Assembly: GCA_027484685.1 (NCBI GenBank)
Contig: JAIXSO010000036.1
Location: forward strand, 54,432-118,431
DNA from: Bacteroidota bacterium
GTDB taxonomy: Bacteria; Bacteroidota; Bacteroidia; UKL13-3
DNA: 64,000 nt
Direction of reading: 5' to 3'
The position numbers and the translations under genes are program-made. Positions 37,966-45,785 of the stretch are shown in pieces (positions within the stretch are counted from its first letter, which is position 1; every line of letters begins with the position of its first letter). The notes under the pieces were generated by a model. It searched no databases. It saw nothing but the letters and a program-made list of their open reading frames with translations, and was not told the origin of the DNA.

Positions 37966-38391
37966 TTATCTATTTACTTTTCGCAAAACTTCTTTATAGT
38001 GAGATCCCCAAGTAGGATAACTACTTAAAACAATGCTATCATTGTTTAGAAAAAGAATGTTGCTTTTGGTATTTCTCATTCCTAATAAATTGTTATTTAT
38101 TGTCCAATGAGATGAACAATAATCAATTGTATTTGGGTATTCAAAATCATAAAGTCCATTAATCAATGGTAATTTCTTAAAAGAATCCTTATAAATAAAT
38201 TCATAGTAAGTACCATTAGCGTAAAATGTATAGCCACCTTTAATAAAATTATTTTTTTCATCATTATAGTCAATAACCTCCCAAGTAGTGCTATCTCCTT
38301 GACAAATATCTGAGAAAGAATAGGATGGTTTACAACCCGTTATTAATAAGCAAATTATTAATTTAATCTTGTGGTTTAGATAATTATTCAT
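37966..38391 (-). CDS. Small lipoprotein of unknown function
   Basis: 141 residues from the ATG at 38389-38391. MNNYLNHKIKLIICLLITGC then gives a lipobox with the lipidated Cys at position 20; a longer reading from 38424 would put 11 extra residues before it. The mature part (YSFSDICQGDSTTWEVIDYN, GGYTFYANGTYYEFIYKDSF) looks like a small beta-barrel (lipocalin-like) domain. No active-site residues can be named. It is flanked on the left by R1 and on the right by R2, and its upstream 60 bp are shared with the next module's gene. Base use is like the neighbours. Confidence 0.62.
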   Translation of the reverse strand: MNNYLNHKIKLIICLLITGCKPSYSFSDICQGDSTTWEVIDYNDEKNNFIKGGYTFYANGTYYEFIYKDSFKKLPLINGLYDFEYPNTIDYCSSHWTINNNLLGMRNTKSNILFLNNDSIVLSSYPTWGSHYKEVLRKVNR

Positions 38392-38449
38392 AATGTATTT
38401 GCCTTTGTTTGCTGTTGTCACCAACTTTTTTTGTACCTCAAATAACGTA

Positions 38450-38714
38450 TTTTCTCATAAAAAAACCGCTTTGTTTTTGGCTAAAGCGGTTGGGTTGGAA
38501 TTTTTTTTTGTTTATAAGAAGGAGCAGATTTCCGCACCCAACGTTGTTGAATTAAAAAGATGACTCCAAAGGAGTCACATGTTTATAGAAAGCATTTGCC
38601 ATAAAACATACGACCCCATCGGGGTCGCACCCTCCAATCAATTTTTGATTGCTATAAACATTTGACCTTTTCAAGGTCCTAAAAATGCATAACATAATGA
38701 CATTGCGTTAGCAC
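38450..38714. repeat. 265-bp repeat, copy R2
   Basis: Same length and content as R1 (37609-37873), including the hairpin and the ordered set of small palindromes. It fills the gene-free stretch downstream (left to right) of the first lipoprotein gene and upstream of the second gene's stop. The 40 bp to its left (CCAACTTTTTTTGTACC, CAAATAACGTA) recur before hairpin T3. Confidence 0.85.
38464..38491. terminator. Hairpin T2 of the eight-copy family
   Basis: AACCGCTTT/AAAGCGGTT arms, A-run before, T-run following within 20 bases; part of R2. Confidence 0.75.
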
Positions 38715-38746
38715 CCAACAAGGAGTTATTATAAATCGAACAACAA

Positions 38747-39247
38747 CTATTTAAGAAGTGATGTGTCACAACTAAAAAGTCCGAATGAGTCTTTTAATAA
38801 ATATCCTCTTTCATCAAATCTAGCATAGTATTTTATGTTATTTGAGGAATCATCTAAATGAAGCCACAAAGATAATTGACCATTATCTCTATAAAACCTC
38901 CAAAAACCAATAGCTTTTCCATTATAATATTGCCCTTCTTGTTCTAAGAAATTTCCATTAGGGTAATTATCATAATAGCTACGATAAATACCATGCAATT
39001 GGCCTTTATCATTATAATGAGCATCAAACCACAACAATCCATTTGCAGTATAAGCCCTTTTTATTCCTACAGGTGTGGTATCTTTAAATCTTCCTTCGTA
39101 TTTAATCATTTTAGATTCAGGAAAATAATATCTAATCCACTTTTCATTATCTTGAGTATTATAAACCTCTTCAGATTTTCCAGACCCATTATTATCTGAA
39201 CAAGATATTACGAATAGTAGTATTATAAATTTAATAATTAACTTCAT
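38747..39247 (-). CDS. Lipoprotein with YwqK/MORN-like repeats
   Basis: 166 residues from the ATG at 39245-39247, which gives MKLIIKFIILLFVISC and a lipobox Cys16. The longer frame adds 14 polar residues and is less likely. The body has MORN-like repeats of the YwqK antitoxin family: IKYEGRFKDTTPVGIKRAYT, GLLWFDAHYNDKGQLHGIYR and GQYYNGKAIGFWRFYRDNGQ. Such repeats are widespread in Bacteroidota, often as surface or periplasmic proteins without a toxin partner; no toxin gene is adjacent. It sits in the second repeat-bounded module (R2 on its left, T3 on its right). Confidence 0.78.
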   Translation of the reverse strand: MKLIIKFIILLFVISCSDNNGSGKSEEVYNTQDNEKWIRYYFPESKMIKYEGRFKDTTPVGIKRAYTANGLLWFDAHYNDKGQLHGIYRSYYDNYPNGNFLEQEGQYYNGKAIGFWRFYRDNGQLSLWLHLDDSSNNIKYYARFDERGYLLKDSFGLFSCDTSLLK

Positions 39248-39310
39248 TTGCCTTTTACTGCTTTTATCTCCAACTTTTATGTACCCCAAATAACGTATTT
39301 TCTCATAAAA

Positions 39311-39341
39311 AAACCGCTTTAGTTTTTGTCTAAAGCGGTTT
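39311..39341. terminator. Hairpin T3, terminator of the S9 peptidase gene
   Basis: AAACCGCTTTAG/CTAAAGCGGTTT, perfect 12-bp arms, 7 bp beyond the peptidase stop codon, with A-runs and T-runs on both sides. Confidence 0.85.
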
Positions 39342-39348
39342 TTTGTTT

Positions 39349-41568
39349 TTATTTTAATGGCTTCAAAAAATCGTTAAAGTATTGGTTTATTTTTTTAAAT
39401 AAATGTACTCTATCTTTTCCTAACACATTGTGTTCGTGTGTTGGATATATGGCATAATCAATCAATATGCCATCATCCACACATTGTTTAGCATAGTTTA
39501 ATGTATGGTTCCACAACACAGTATTATCGTTTGTTCCATGTATTAATAATAATCTACCTTTTAAGTTTTTAGTGTAGTTCAATAAATTGTTTTCTTTATA
39601 GCCTTCAGGGTTTTCTTGTGGTGTATCCATGTATCTTTCGGTGTACATTACTTCGTACATACTCCAATCAATAACAGCACCACCAGCCACACCCACTTTA
39701 AATACATCGGGTGTGCGAGTCATTAAACTGGTAGTCATAAATCCACCAAAACTCCAACCATACACGCCCATTCTGGTTGAATCAATAAACTTTTGTTGTT
39801 TTAAAAACTTAACACCAGCTAATTGATCCTCCATTTCTGATTTACCTAATTGACGATGAATTACATTTTCAAAATTTAAACCTCTGTTACCTGAACCACG
39901 GTTATCTAAAGTAAAAATTACATACCCTTGTTGTGCAAAAGCCAACATCCAAAGTTCGGCTTGGCCTAACCAACTGTTGGTAACCATTTGTGCATGTGGT
40001 CCACCATATACATACACAATGGTTGGATACTTTTTATTTTCGTCAAAATTAGCAGGTTTAATCATGCGGTAATTTAAATCGGTTACCCCATCAGGCGATT
40101 TTATTTTACCTAAACTAATATCCGTATTGGGGTAGTTGGCAATTGGGTTAATTGAATTTAAAATAGAACCATAAATTTTACCTTTATTATCGTTTAAAAT
40201 AATTTGACGAGGTGTAGTTAAATTACTAAAGTTATCGGCTATATAAAAACCATCATCGCTTACCAATGCTGCATGTATGCCTTCAATTTTGGTATGCTGA
40301 GTTACTTTTCCGCTTTTTATTTCTACCGAATATAAATACTTATTCATACCATCGGTTGAGAAGGCATTAAAGTAAAGATTTGCTCCTGTTGCATCAAAGC
40401 TAACTACCTCGCTAATGTGTTGTTTTAAATGGGTAAGTTGTTTTAACAGTTTGCCACCACGTTCGTATAAATAAAGGTTATTGTATCCATCGCGCTCGCT
40501 AATCCAAATAAATTGTTTTTCGTTATTTTTTACAAATAGAACTGGTTTTTCGGGCTCCACATATTTTGGGTGTGTTTCGGTAAAAAGGGTTTTAATAAAC
40601 TTACCCGATAAACCATCGTATAAGTTCAATTTCATTTCGTTTTGCTCGCGGTTAACTACTGCTATGTACAAATATTCTTCGTTGGGGCTCCAAGCTATAT
40701 TGGTTAAGTATTGTTCAGCAGGTTCGCCAGTTTCTACTTCTATGGAGCGTTTTTTATTAAAATCGTAAATAGCTAATTTTACCTCATGGCTTTTAGCACC
40801 TGCCATTGGGTATTTGATGTTTTCTAAGCCTGAAGGTTTGGTTTCAAATTTCATTAAACCATAGTTGGTAACCATGGTTTCATTCATTTTGTAATAAGCC
40901 AATTTATTGCCTTTAGGGCTCCAAAAAGTTCCTTTTGTTATGCCAAATTCGTTTCTATGTACTGCTTTACCGTTTACTATTTGGTCGCCATAATCACTCG
41001 AAATTAAATCTGATTGAACAATACCTTCTTTTTTTCCTTTTTTTTGGTATTCTAATAAAGTATTGATAGAAGTGGCATCGCTTACAAATAATTCGTTACC
41101 AATGGTGTAGGCAATTCTATTTGCAGTTTTTTCATAATCTAAATTTTCGGCATTGCCACTTGCTTTAACTTTTAAAGCGGTTTTTTTACTCGAAATTTCA
41201 AAACTATATACTGCATTATTGTAAGTATATAAAATGGTATTATTATCTAACCAAGAAAAGAATGGAAAACGCTCAAACTTAGTTTCTTCGGGCATTATGC
41301 CATAAAACGAATTGTATAATTCTTCAATTTTTAAAACGGTATCGCGGGTTAAATTGGGTGTGTTTATATAAATTAAAACTTCTTTGCCATTTTGTTTGCC
41401 TACATAGCTCATGGTTTTATTGTCGGGTTTCCACATTAATTGGCTTAAGCGCTCAGGAGCTAATGTGGTTCTGCCTTTTAAAATGGCATCATCAATAGTT
41501 AGGTTTTGACTTTGTACTTGGTACATTCCAAAGCTTACCAATGATAGCAGTAAAAATATTTTTTTCAT
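39349..41568 (-). CDS. S9 family dipeptidyl peptidase IV-like serine peptidase
   Basis: 739 residues from the ATG at 41566-41568, which begins the signal peptide MKKIFLLLSLVSFGMYQVQS. The longer frame adds 17 residues of polar sequence. N-terminal beta-propeller (DPPIV_N, about 60-470), then the alpha/beta-hydrolase catalytic domain with the nucleophile in GVYGWSFGGFMTTSL. The acid is in HGTNDNTVLWNH and the catalytic His in PTHEHNV. It removes N-terminal X-Pro or X-Ala dipeptides from peptides in the periplasm, supporting peptide nutrition. Monocistronic; T3 is its terminator. Confidence 0.92.
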   Translation of the reverse strand: MKKIFLLLSLVSFGMYQVQSQNLTIDDAILKGRTTLAPERLSQLMWKPDNKTMSYVGKQNGKEVLIYINTPNLTRDTVLKIEELYNSFYGIMPEETKFERFPFFSWLDNNTILYTYNNAVYSFEISSKKTALKVKASGNAENLDYEKTANRIAYTIGNELFVSDATSINTLLEYQKKGKKEGIVQSDLISSDYGDQIVNGKAVHRNEFGITKGTFWSPKGNKLAYYKMNETMVTNYGLMKFETKPSGLENIKYPMAGAKSHEVKLAIYDFNKKRSIEVETGEPAEQYLTNIAWSPNEEYLYIAVVNREQNEMKLNLYDGLSGKFIKTLFTETHPKYVEPEKPVLFVKNNEKQFIWISERDGYNNLYLYERGGKLLKQLTHLKQHISEVVSFDATGANLYFNAFSTDGMNKYLYSVEIKSGKVTQHTKIEGIHAALVSDDGFYIADNFSNLTTPRQIILNDNKGKIYGSILNSINPIANYPNTDISLGKIKSPDGVTDLNYRMIKPANFDENKKYPTIVYVYGGPHAQMVTNSWLGQAELWMLAFAQQGYVIFTLDNRGSGNRGLNFENVIHRQLGKSEMEDQLAGVKFLKQQKFIDSTRMGVYGWSFGGFMTTSLMTRTPDVFKVGVAGGAVIDWSMYEVMYTERYMDTPQENPEGYKENNLLNYTKNLKGRLLLIHGTNDNTVLWNHTLNYAKQCVDDGILIDYAIYPTHEHNVLGKDRVHLFKKINQYFNDFLKPLK

Positions 41569-41764
41569 AAACAAATTGTTTAAATTTTTGGTGTGCGATA
41601 ATACCAATCTAATTTGCAATTAGCAATAGGGCTTTGGTAATTTTAATAGCTATGATTAATTTGAATATTATGGTTAAAGCTAATATGCGTAAGGGATAGA
41701 AGCGGAAATCCTTTTTTAGCAGGGTGGGGTATAGGAAAGGAAAAAAGATTGGAGCAATAGCCCG

Positions 41765-41801
41765 ACCCACTTGCAAGGGCCTTGTGAATGGCCTAGTGGG
41801 T
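41765..41801. repeat. Palindromic segment upstream of the S9 peptidase gene
   Basis: ACCCACT and AGTGGGT arms enclose GGGCC/GGCC. It lies in the 435-bp gene-free stretch between the peptidase and surE, between the peptidase start and the 9-bp repeat tract. It could be a bidirectional structure or a protein-binding site; no T-run follows. Confidence 0.5.
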
Positions 41802-41811
41802 TACGCCCAAA

Positions 41812-41916
41812 ATGGTTGATAAGGTTAATTGAGTTAATGGAGTTAATGGAGTTGATAAAGTTGATGGGATGGAGTTGATTGGGTTGATTAAGTTAATGGA
41901 GTTGATTTGGTTAAGG
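41812..41916. repeat. 9-bp-period tandem repeat tract
   Basis: About 11 units of a 9-bp motif of the form (N)NNGTTGAT or NNGTTAAT (for example GAGTTAATGGAGTTAATG), slightly degenerate. It is non-coding, lies 88 bp upstream of surE, and is a candidate for length variation. Confidence 0.75.
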
Positions 41917-42003
41917 AGCAAATAATCATTCAATGATAAAAAAATGGTTTAAATATTAGGGCAATAAATGTACTTTGCGGCCTCAATTTTATATTGAAAA
42001 TAC

Positions 42004-42771
42004 ATGTCAAACAAACCTTTAATACTGATAACCAACGATGATGGCATTACGGCTCCTGGCATAAAAGCCTTGGTAAATGCTGTTAAACATTTGGGCGAAA
42101 TTATAGTTGTGGCACCTGATGCTCCGCAAAGTGCTATGGGTCATGCAGTTACTATCAGCAAGCCATTACGCTTGGCTAAAACCGATTTGTATGGCGAAAT
42201 TTTATCGTACCAATGCAGCGGAACACCTGCAGACTGTGTGAAGTTGGCGGTTGATAAGGTTTTGCATAGAAAGCCTGATTTGGTGCTTTCGGGCATAAAT
42301 CATGGTAGTAATTCTTCTATCAATGTATTGTATAGCGGCACCATGAGTGCGGCTATGGAAGGTTGTATTGAGGGTATTCCTTCGGCAGGTTTTAGTTTAT
42401 GCGATTTTGCTTATGAAGCCGATTTTACTTTGGCTGCTAAAGTGGCTGCGCAGGTAGCTGAAAATATTTTAAAAGAAAATTTACCAAAAGGCGTTTTACT
42501 CAATGTAAATATTCCTAAAATACCTGAAGAGTTATTACGAGGAATAAAAATTTGTAGGCAAGCCAATGCCAAATGGGAAGAAGATTTTGATGAAAGAACT
42601 GATCCCAATGGCAGAAAATACTATTGGTTAACAGGCAAGTTTGTAAATTACGACCAAGGTCAAGATACTGATGAGTGGGCTTTGGCCAATAATTATGTTT
42701 CGGTAGTACCTGTGCATTTTGATTTAACTGCACATCAGGCTATTAGCGATTTAAATAAATGGATATTTTAA
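42004..42771 (+). CDS. surE: 5'/3'-nucleotidase SurE
   Basis: 255 residues, full length for SurE. Metal-binding LILITNDDGITAPGI near the N terminus (Asp-Asp pair), DAPQSAMGHAVTI with the conserved Ser, and SGINHGSNSSINVLYSGTMS carrying the conserved Asn and Gly-Thr-Met-Ser. It dephosphorylates nucleoside 5'- and 3'-monophosphates and helps in stationary-phase survival. A TGTACTTTGCGGC sequence close to the Bacteroidota -7 consensus lies about 30 bp upstream, with one spacer base short. Followed 6 bp later by a small membrane protein. Confidence 0.93.
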   Translation: MSNKPLILITNDDGITAPGIKALVNAVKHLGEIIVVAPDAPQSAMGHAVTISKPLRLAKTDLYGEILSYQCSGTPADCVKLAVDKVLHRKPDLVLSGINHGSNSSINVLYSGTMSAAMEGCIEGIPSAGFSLCDFAYEADFTLAAKVAAQVAENILKENLPKGVLLNVNIPKIPEELLRGIKICRQANAKWEEDFDERTDPNGRKYYWLTGKFVNYDQGQDTDEWALANNYVSVVPVHFDLTAHQAISDLNKWIF

Positions 42772-42777
42772 AAAATT

Positions 42778-43083
42778 ATGTTAAAAAATAAATTCGATCA
42801 TCTATTAATAGGTTTGGCTGTAGGTTTGGCAGCCCCCACCATTGGCATATTAATTTTTTATTTTTCAAAGTTTAGCGAAAGTAGTTTGGCTTTGTTTATA
42901 ACAGTTTCTATACAAGAAAAAATGTTATCGCCATTGCTAAGTTTATGCGCAGTAATTAATTTGGCTGTGTTTTATTTGTTTATTCAGTTTGAAAAATTAC
43001 AAACAGGAAAAGGCATTATACTAGCTACTTTTGTATATGGATTAGCAATTGTGCTATTAAAATTTGGAATTGTAAATTTGTAA
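42778..43083 (+). CDS. Small membrane protein of unknown function
   Basis: 101 residues, three predicted transmembrane helices: about 8-29 (HLLIGLAVGLAAPTIGILIF), 48-70 (LLSLCAVINLAVFYLFIQF) and 80-99 (IILATFVYGLAIVLLKFGIV). No family recognised. It follows surE by 6 bp and so is probably co-transcribed; the adjacent tRNA array has its own promoter overlapping this gene's 3' end. Confidence 0.7.
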   Translation: MLKNKFDHLLIGLAVGLAAPTIGILIFYFSKFSESSLALFITVSIQEKMLSPLLSLCAVINLAVFYLFIQFEKLQTGKGIILATFVYGLAIVLLKFGIVNL

Positions 43084-43093
43084 AATATATTTG
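43063..43093 (+). promoter_or_regulatory. Bacteroidota-type promoter of the tRNA-like array
   Basis: TTTG at 43063-43066, a 19-bp spacer, and TATATTTG at 43086-43093. This fits the -33 TTTG / -7 TAnnTTTG consensus known for the primary sigma factor of Bacteroidota. It lies 13 bp upstream of the first tRNA-like copy (43107) and overlaps the end of the previous gene. Confidence 0.75.
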
Positions 43094-43106
43094 CAGTCCT
43101 AAAAAA

Positions 43107-43197
43107 GGGGGATTAGCTCTTCCGATGTATCGGAAAGCTAGAGCGTCCCGACAAAAAAGTCGGGAAGGCGACTTGTTCGAATTTGAAAAAAAATATT
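43107..43197 (+). other. tRNA-like tandem copy 1 (non-canonical, palindrome-substituted)
   Basis: 91 bp. It starts GGGGGATTAGCTC exactly as the true tRNA-Ala at 43290 and shares GCTAGAGCG, AGGCGAC and the T-loop TTCGAA. However, the D-loop is replaced by the palindrome TTCCGATGTATCGGAA (43120-43135) and the anticodon arm by TCCCGAC-AAAAAA-GTCGGGA (43146-43165). The T-stem no longer pairs and the 3' acceptor strand is missing (poly-A then TATT). It cannot make a normal tRNA cloverleaf. It is in the path of the promoter at 43063. Confidence 0.8.
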
Positions 43198-43289
43198 GGG
43201 GGATTAGCTCTTCCGATGTATCGGAAGGCTAGAGCGTCCCGACAAAAAAAGTCGGGAAGGTGACTTGTTCGAATTTGAAAAAAAATATT
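43198..43289 (+). other. tRNA-like tandem copy 2 (non-canonical, palindrome-substituted)
   Basis: 92 bp, almost identical to copy 1: one A-to-G change after the first palindrome, one C-to-T change, and one extra A in the hairpin loop, giving a 7-base AAAAAAA loop in the stem that replaces the anticodon arm. Joined head-to-tail to the true tRNA gene with no spacer. The near-identity of the two copies points to recent duplication or selection. Confidence 0.8.
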
Positions 43290-43363
<74 letters not shown>

Positions 43364-43364
43364 C

Positions 43365-43388
43365 AAAGCGGCAATTGCCGCTTTTTTT
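43365..43388 (+). terminator. Intrinsic terminator after tRNA-Ala
   Basis: AAAGCGGCAA/TTGCCGCTTT palindrome followed by more T residues, directly after the tRNA 3' end. Confidence 0.88.
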
Positions 43389-43418
43389 ATGAAATAAAGT
43401 TAAAAAATCAATATAAAA

Positions 43419-43449
43419 AAACCGCTTTAGTTTTGAGCTAAAGCGGTTT
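43419..43449. terminator. Hairpin T4 of the eight-copy family
   Basis: AAACCGCTTTAG/CTAAAGCGGTTT perfect 12-bp arms; lies between the tRNA terminator and the TfoX-like gene (which ends toward it), so it can terminate the leftward transcript. Confidence 0.82.
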
Positions 43450-43542
43450 GGATTGGTGTTTTACTTTTGTTGCTTGAAACGAGCGGACACTCTCATCAGC
43501 GGGGAGCTTCGTTTAATCCTTATATGTTGGCCGTTCCTTGTT

Positions 43543-43896
43543 TTATTTCGTCTTTCGTTTCTTAGATGATTTGGCGATTTTGTTGAAGTCAAGGCATAAA
43601 TTTAAGAAAAATTCAAAATCATTTTTGTCCTTAAACCCGTCTGGATTTACATAGCAGTAACCTTTGTATTCTTTACCTTTCATCAACATTGTCTCATAAC
43701 CATCTTTTTCCGAAAGTTCTTCTTGTCGGCTTGGGTCAAAACGCAACATTAAATTTTCACCGCTTACACAAACACAAGTTTTACCATTTACCATAAAATT
43801 TAGAACATCGAACATTTCCTTTTCTTCAATATATATATCTGGTTTTTCGGCAAGATATTCTCTAACTCTGTTTGCAAGATTTGTGTCGTAAGCCAT
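43543..43896 (-). CDS. TfoX N-terminal-domain (Sxy-like) protein
   Basis: 117 residues of the TfoX/Sxy N-terminal family: it opens MAYDTNLANRVREYLAE, has MFDVLNFMVNGKTCVCVSGE (a beta-hairpin with an exposed strand) and LMLRFDPSRQEELSEKDGYE, and ends with a basic SSKKRKTK tail. In other bacteria Sxy/TfoX regulates competence genes, but single-domain forms like this occur widely with unknown roles. It lies 9 bp downstream of the VOC gene, so both are probably transcribed from the same unit. Confidence 0.85.
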   Translation of the reverse strand: MAYDTNLANRVREYLAEKPDIYIEEKEMFDVLNFMVNGKTCVCVSGENLMLRFDPSRQEELSEKDGYETMLMKGKEYKGYCYVNPDGFKDKNDFEFFLNLCLDFNKIAKSSKKRKTK

Positions 43897-43905
43897 GACT
43901 GAAAT

Positions 43906-44280
43906 CTAATTTCGGGAATGAAGTCCAACTGTGTTTCCTTCTGTGTCGATGAAAATAGAGATAAAACCAAACTCACCAATATTCATTTTAGGTTGTACTA
44001 CTTTTCCACCAGCCTTTTCAATTCTTTGTTCTTCTGCAATGTTGTCTTCGGTTTCGAAATAGATGACCGTATTGTTGCTACTTGGAACAAAGTCAGCTTT
44101 CTCCACCAATGCACCTGATATATCGTGGCTTTCAGGGCTAAAAGGAAAGAATGATTGTTTACCCCATTCAATTGGAGCATCTGTCAGCTTTAGGTTGAAA
44201 ACTGTTTCGTAGAATTTTTTTGCTCGGTCTAAGTTTGATACATTAAGGTCGAACCAACCAACAGGATTTACATTTGTCAT
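43906..44280 (-). CDS. VOC-family protein (glyoxalase/bleomycin-resistance-like)
   Basis: 124 residues: a VOC fold opening VGWFDLNVSNLDRAKKFYE and continuing with SGALVEKADFVPSSNNTVIY and IAEEQRIEKAGGKVVQPKMN. The usual metal-ligand His of the first strand is replaced by Trp/Phe (VGWFDL), so a metal-dependent enzyme role is less likely; a binding or resistance-type role is possible. It is in the same leftward unit as the TfoX-like gene and downstream of an AraC regulator. Confidence 0.8.
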   Translation of the reverse strand: MTNVNPVGWFDLNVSNLDRAKKFYETVFNLKLTDAPIEWGKQSFFPFSPESHDISGALVEKADFVPSSNNTVIYFETEDNIAEEQRIEKAGGKVVQPKMNIGEFGFISIFIDTEGNTVGLHSRN

Positions 44281-44364
44281 TTTGTTATAATTTTAAGTTT
44301 GTGCATTATTGCGATGCAAAAGTATCACCAACCTAAACGCTAAAATTGTAAAAATGGGACAAGG

Positions 44365-45183
44365 TTATTTTTTGTCAAAAATCAACGACATTTTTAAGTC
44401 GTCTCTAAAAAACTCCTTTGGTGTCAATCCTGTAAATTCCTTGAATTCTTTTATAAAATGTGCTTGGTCAAAATATTCGTTTTCATAAGCCAAGTCAGTT
44501 AGGCTTGTAATCTCTTCATTCAGTAATACTTTTAATGTTGTCTGAATTCTAATTGTCTTCGCGAGTTGTTTTGGACTTAATCCAATGGCTGAAACAAATT
44601 TTCGAGCTAATTGTCTTCTATTTATATTATTATTTTCTGAAAATTCATTTACAGAAAACTTTCCATTTTTAATGAAAATTGTTTCAACTGTTGAATTTAC
44701 AATATCGTCAATCGTTTTTTTCTTGGATAATTGTTTGGAAAGAAAGGTCTCTATTATTCGAATTCTTTCAAATGTTGAGTTTGCGATTAAGATTTGATTG
44801 CTAAGTTTTATGCCGTCTTCACCAAATAATTTGTCTAATGGAACCGCAGTATTTTCCATTTCTTTGATTGGAATGGATGTAAATGGTAAAAATCCATTTG
44901 GTTTGAATTGAACTACAAAACTGCCTGTTACACCAGTAGGTTCAATAACATAAGGTTTTGTCAATTGTCCAATTAAAAAGGATTTTGGTAAAATTGTTGT
45001 CTCACCACTTTGTGAATGATGTTTGTATGTGTCTCCATAATGAAAGATCAATTTCATTGTTCCGTCCGGTACGATGGTGTTCTTAAGAGGTATATTTTCC
45101 ATTTTACCATCTAATGTCCAATACCGTTTCACAAATTCTTTCAGTTCTATATTTGGTTCATATGTTTTCGGGTTTAACTCCAT
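44365..45183 (-). CDS. AraC-family transcriptional regulator
   Basis: 272 residues. The N-terminal ligand-binding-like domain (DUF6597 type: YEPNIELKEFVKRYWTLDG, NTIVPDGTMKLIFHYGD) is followed by a C-terminal AraC DNA-binding pair of helix-turn-helix motifs (about 160-262: FSENNNINRRQLARKFVSAI and LTDLAYENEYFDQAHFIKEF). Being just upstream of the VOC and TfoX-like genes on the same strand with an 84-bp gap, it may control them. Effector unknown. Confidence 0.88.
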   Translation of the reverse strand: MELNPKTYEPNIELKEFVKRYWTLDGKMENIPLKNTIVPDGTMKLIFHYGDTYKHHSQSGETTILPKSFLIGQLTKPYVIEPTGVTGSFVVQFKPNGFLPFTSIPIKEMENTAVPLDKLFGEDGIKLSNQILIANSTFERIRIIETFLSKQLSKKKTIDDIVNSTVETIFIKNGKFSVNEFSENNNINRRQLARKFVSAIGLSPKQLAKTIRIQTTLKVLLNEEITSLTDLAYENEYFDQAHFIKEFKEFTGLTPKEFFRDDLKMSLIFDKK

Positions 45184-45344
45184 TGTCTATTTTTGTACGG
45201 TGTGATTTTCAATGACGGCTTGCGCCAAAGTGCGAATCTCGATGCATCAGGGCTATTAGCAAATTGGGGTGTAAACATGAGGATAAAAGAATAAAAAACA
45301 AAGTAAATAAAATTGATTTTTGAATTATAATATTATTTGTAAAA

Positions 45345-45374
45345 AAACCGCTTTAGTTTTTACTAATGCGGTTT
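45345..45374. terminator. Hairpin T5 of the eight-copy family
   Basis: AAACCGCTTTAG paired with CTAATGCGGTTT (one mismatch). Immediately followed by repeat element P1 (45385-45435). It lies upstream of the AraC gene rather than downstream of any plus-strand gene. Confidence 0.7.
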
Positions 45375-45384
45375 GGTTATAATA

Positions 45385-45435
45385 CAGCCAGAGGTTGTTT
45401 CATACGCTCACTAGCAAGATGCTAGCGAGTGCGGA
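45385..45435. repeat. Repeat element P1
   Basis: CAGCCAGAGGTTGTTTCATA then CGCTCACTAGCAAGATGCTA then GCGAGTGCGGA. Contains the inverted pair CACTAGCA/TGCTAGCGAGTG. Copies with few changes at 45585, 45655 and 48441. Confidence 0.8.
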
Positions 45436-45481
45436 AAATCTTCCTTCTTACGCCACTTCTACAGTGTGGTTATTTTTGTCC

Positions 45482-45635
45482 GTGGTTGGTGTCCGCACCA
45501 ATCCACTTTTATTCACCTCAAATAAAACAATTTTCATATAAAAAAACCGCTTTAGTTTTTACTAAAGTGGTTTGGGTTATAATACAGCCAGAGGCTGTTT
45601 CATAAGCTCACTAGCAAGATGCTAGCGAGTGCGGA
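45482..45635. repeat. 154-bp composite direct repeat, left copy (U-T6-P2)
   Basis: A unit U (GTGGTTGGTGTCCGCACCAA and following 40 bp) leads into hairpin T6 (45544-45573) and repeat P2 (45585-45635). The right copy is 48338-48491, of exactly the same length and with only scattered differences. The two bracket a 2.7-kb segment carrying the HipBA genes and one hypothetical gene. The 600-bp gene-free stretch 45184-45783 holds this composite, T5-P1 before it, P3 (45655-45705) after it and the HipB operator; the remainder shows nothing I recognise. Confidence 0.8.
45544..45573. terminator. Hairpin T6 of the eight-copy family
   Basis: AAACCGCTTTAG/CTAAAGTGGTTT (one mismatch), within the left composite repeat. 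Confidence 0.65.
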
Positions 45636-45654
45636 GTGCTAGCAAGTTCGGATA

Positions 45655-45705
45655 CAGCCGGAGGCTGTTTCATACGCTCACTAACAAGATGCTAGCGAGT
45701 GCGGA
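45655..45705. repeat. Repeat element P3
   Basis: A further copy of the CAGCC(A/G)GAGGCTG...GCGAGTGCGGA unit, without an accompanying hairpin T; partially duplicated TGCTAGCAAGTTCGG lies just before it. Confidence 0.75.
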
Positions 45706-45727
45706 AACTTTAATAAAGATAATAGTT

Positions 45728-45785
45728 AATATATTAGCTATTATTAACATTAAACCTTATTATTGTATAATATATTAGCTATTAT
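45728..45785 (+). promoter_or_regulatory. Probable HipB operator: two 17-bp direct repeats
   Basis: AATATATTAGCTATTAT occurs identically at 45728-45744 and 45769-45785, the second copy overlapping the hipB start codon. The left copy also lies in an imperfect palindrome, ATAGTTAAT-AT-ATTAGCTAT at 45723-45742. This is the arrangement expected of autoregulation by the HipB-type repressor. Confidence 0.65.

Noticed and set aside
43107..43289. Annotating the two tRNA-like units as functional tRNAs
   Set aside because: The T-stem and 3' acceptor strand do not pair and the D-loop and anticodon arm are substituted, so no cloverleaf can form.
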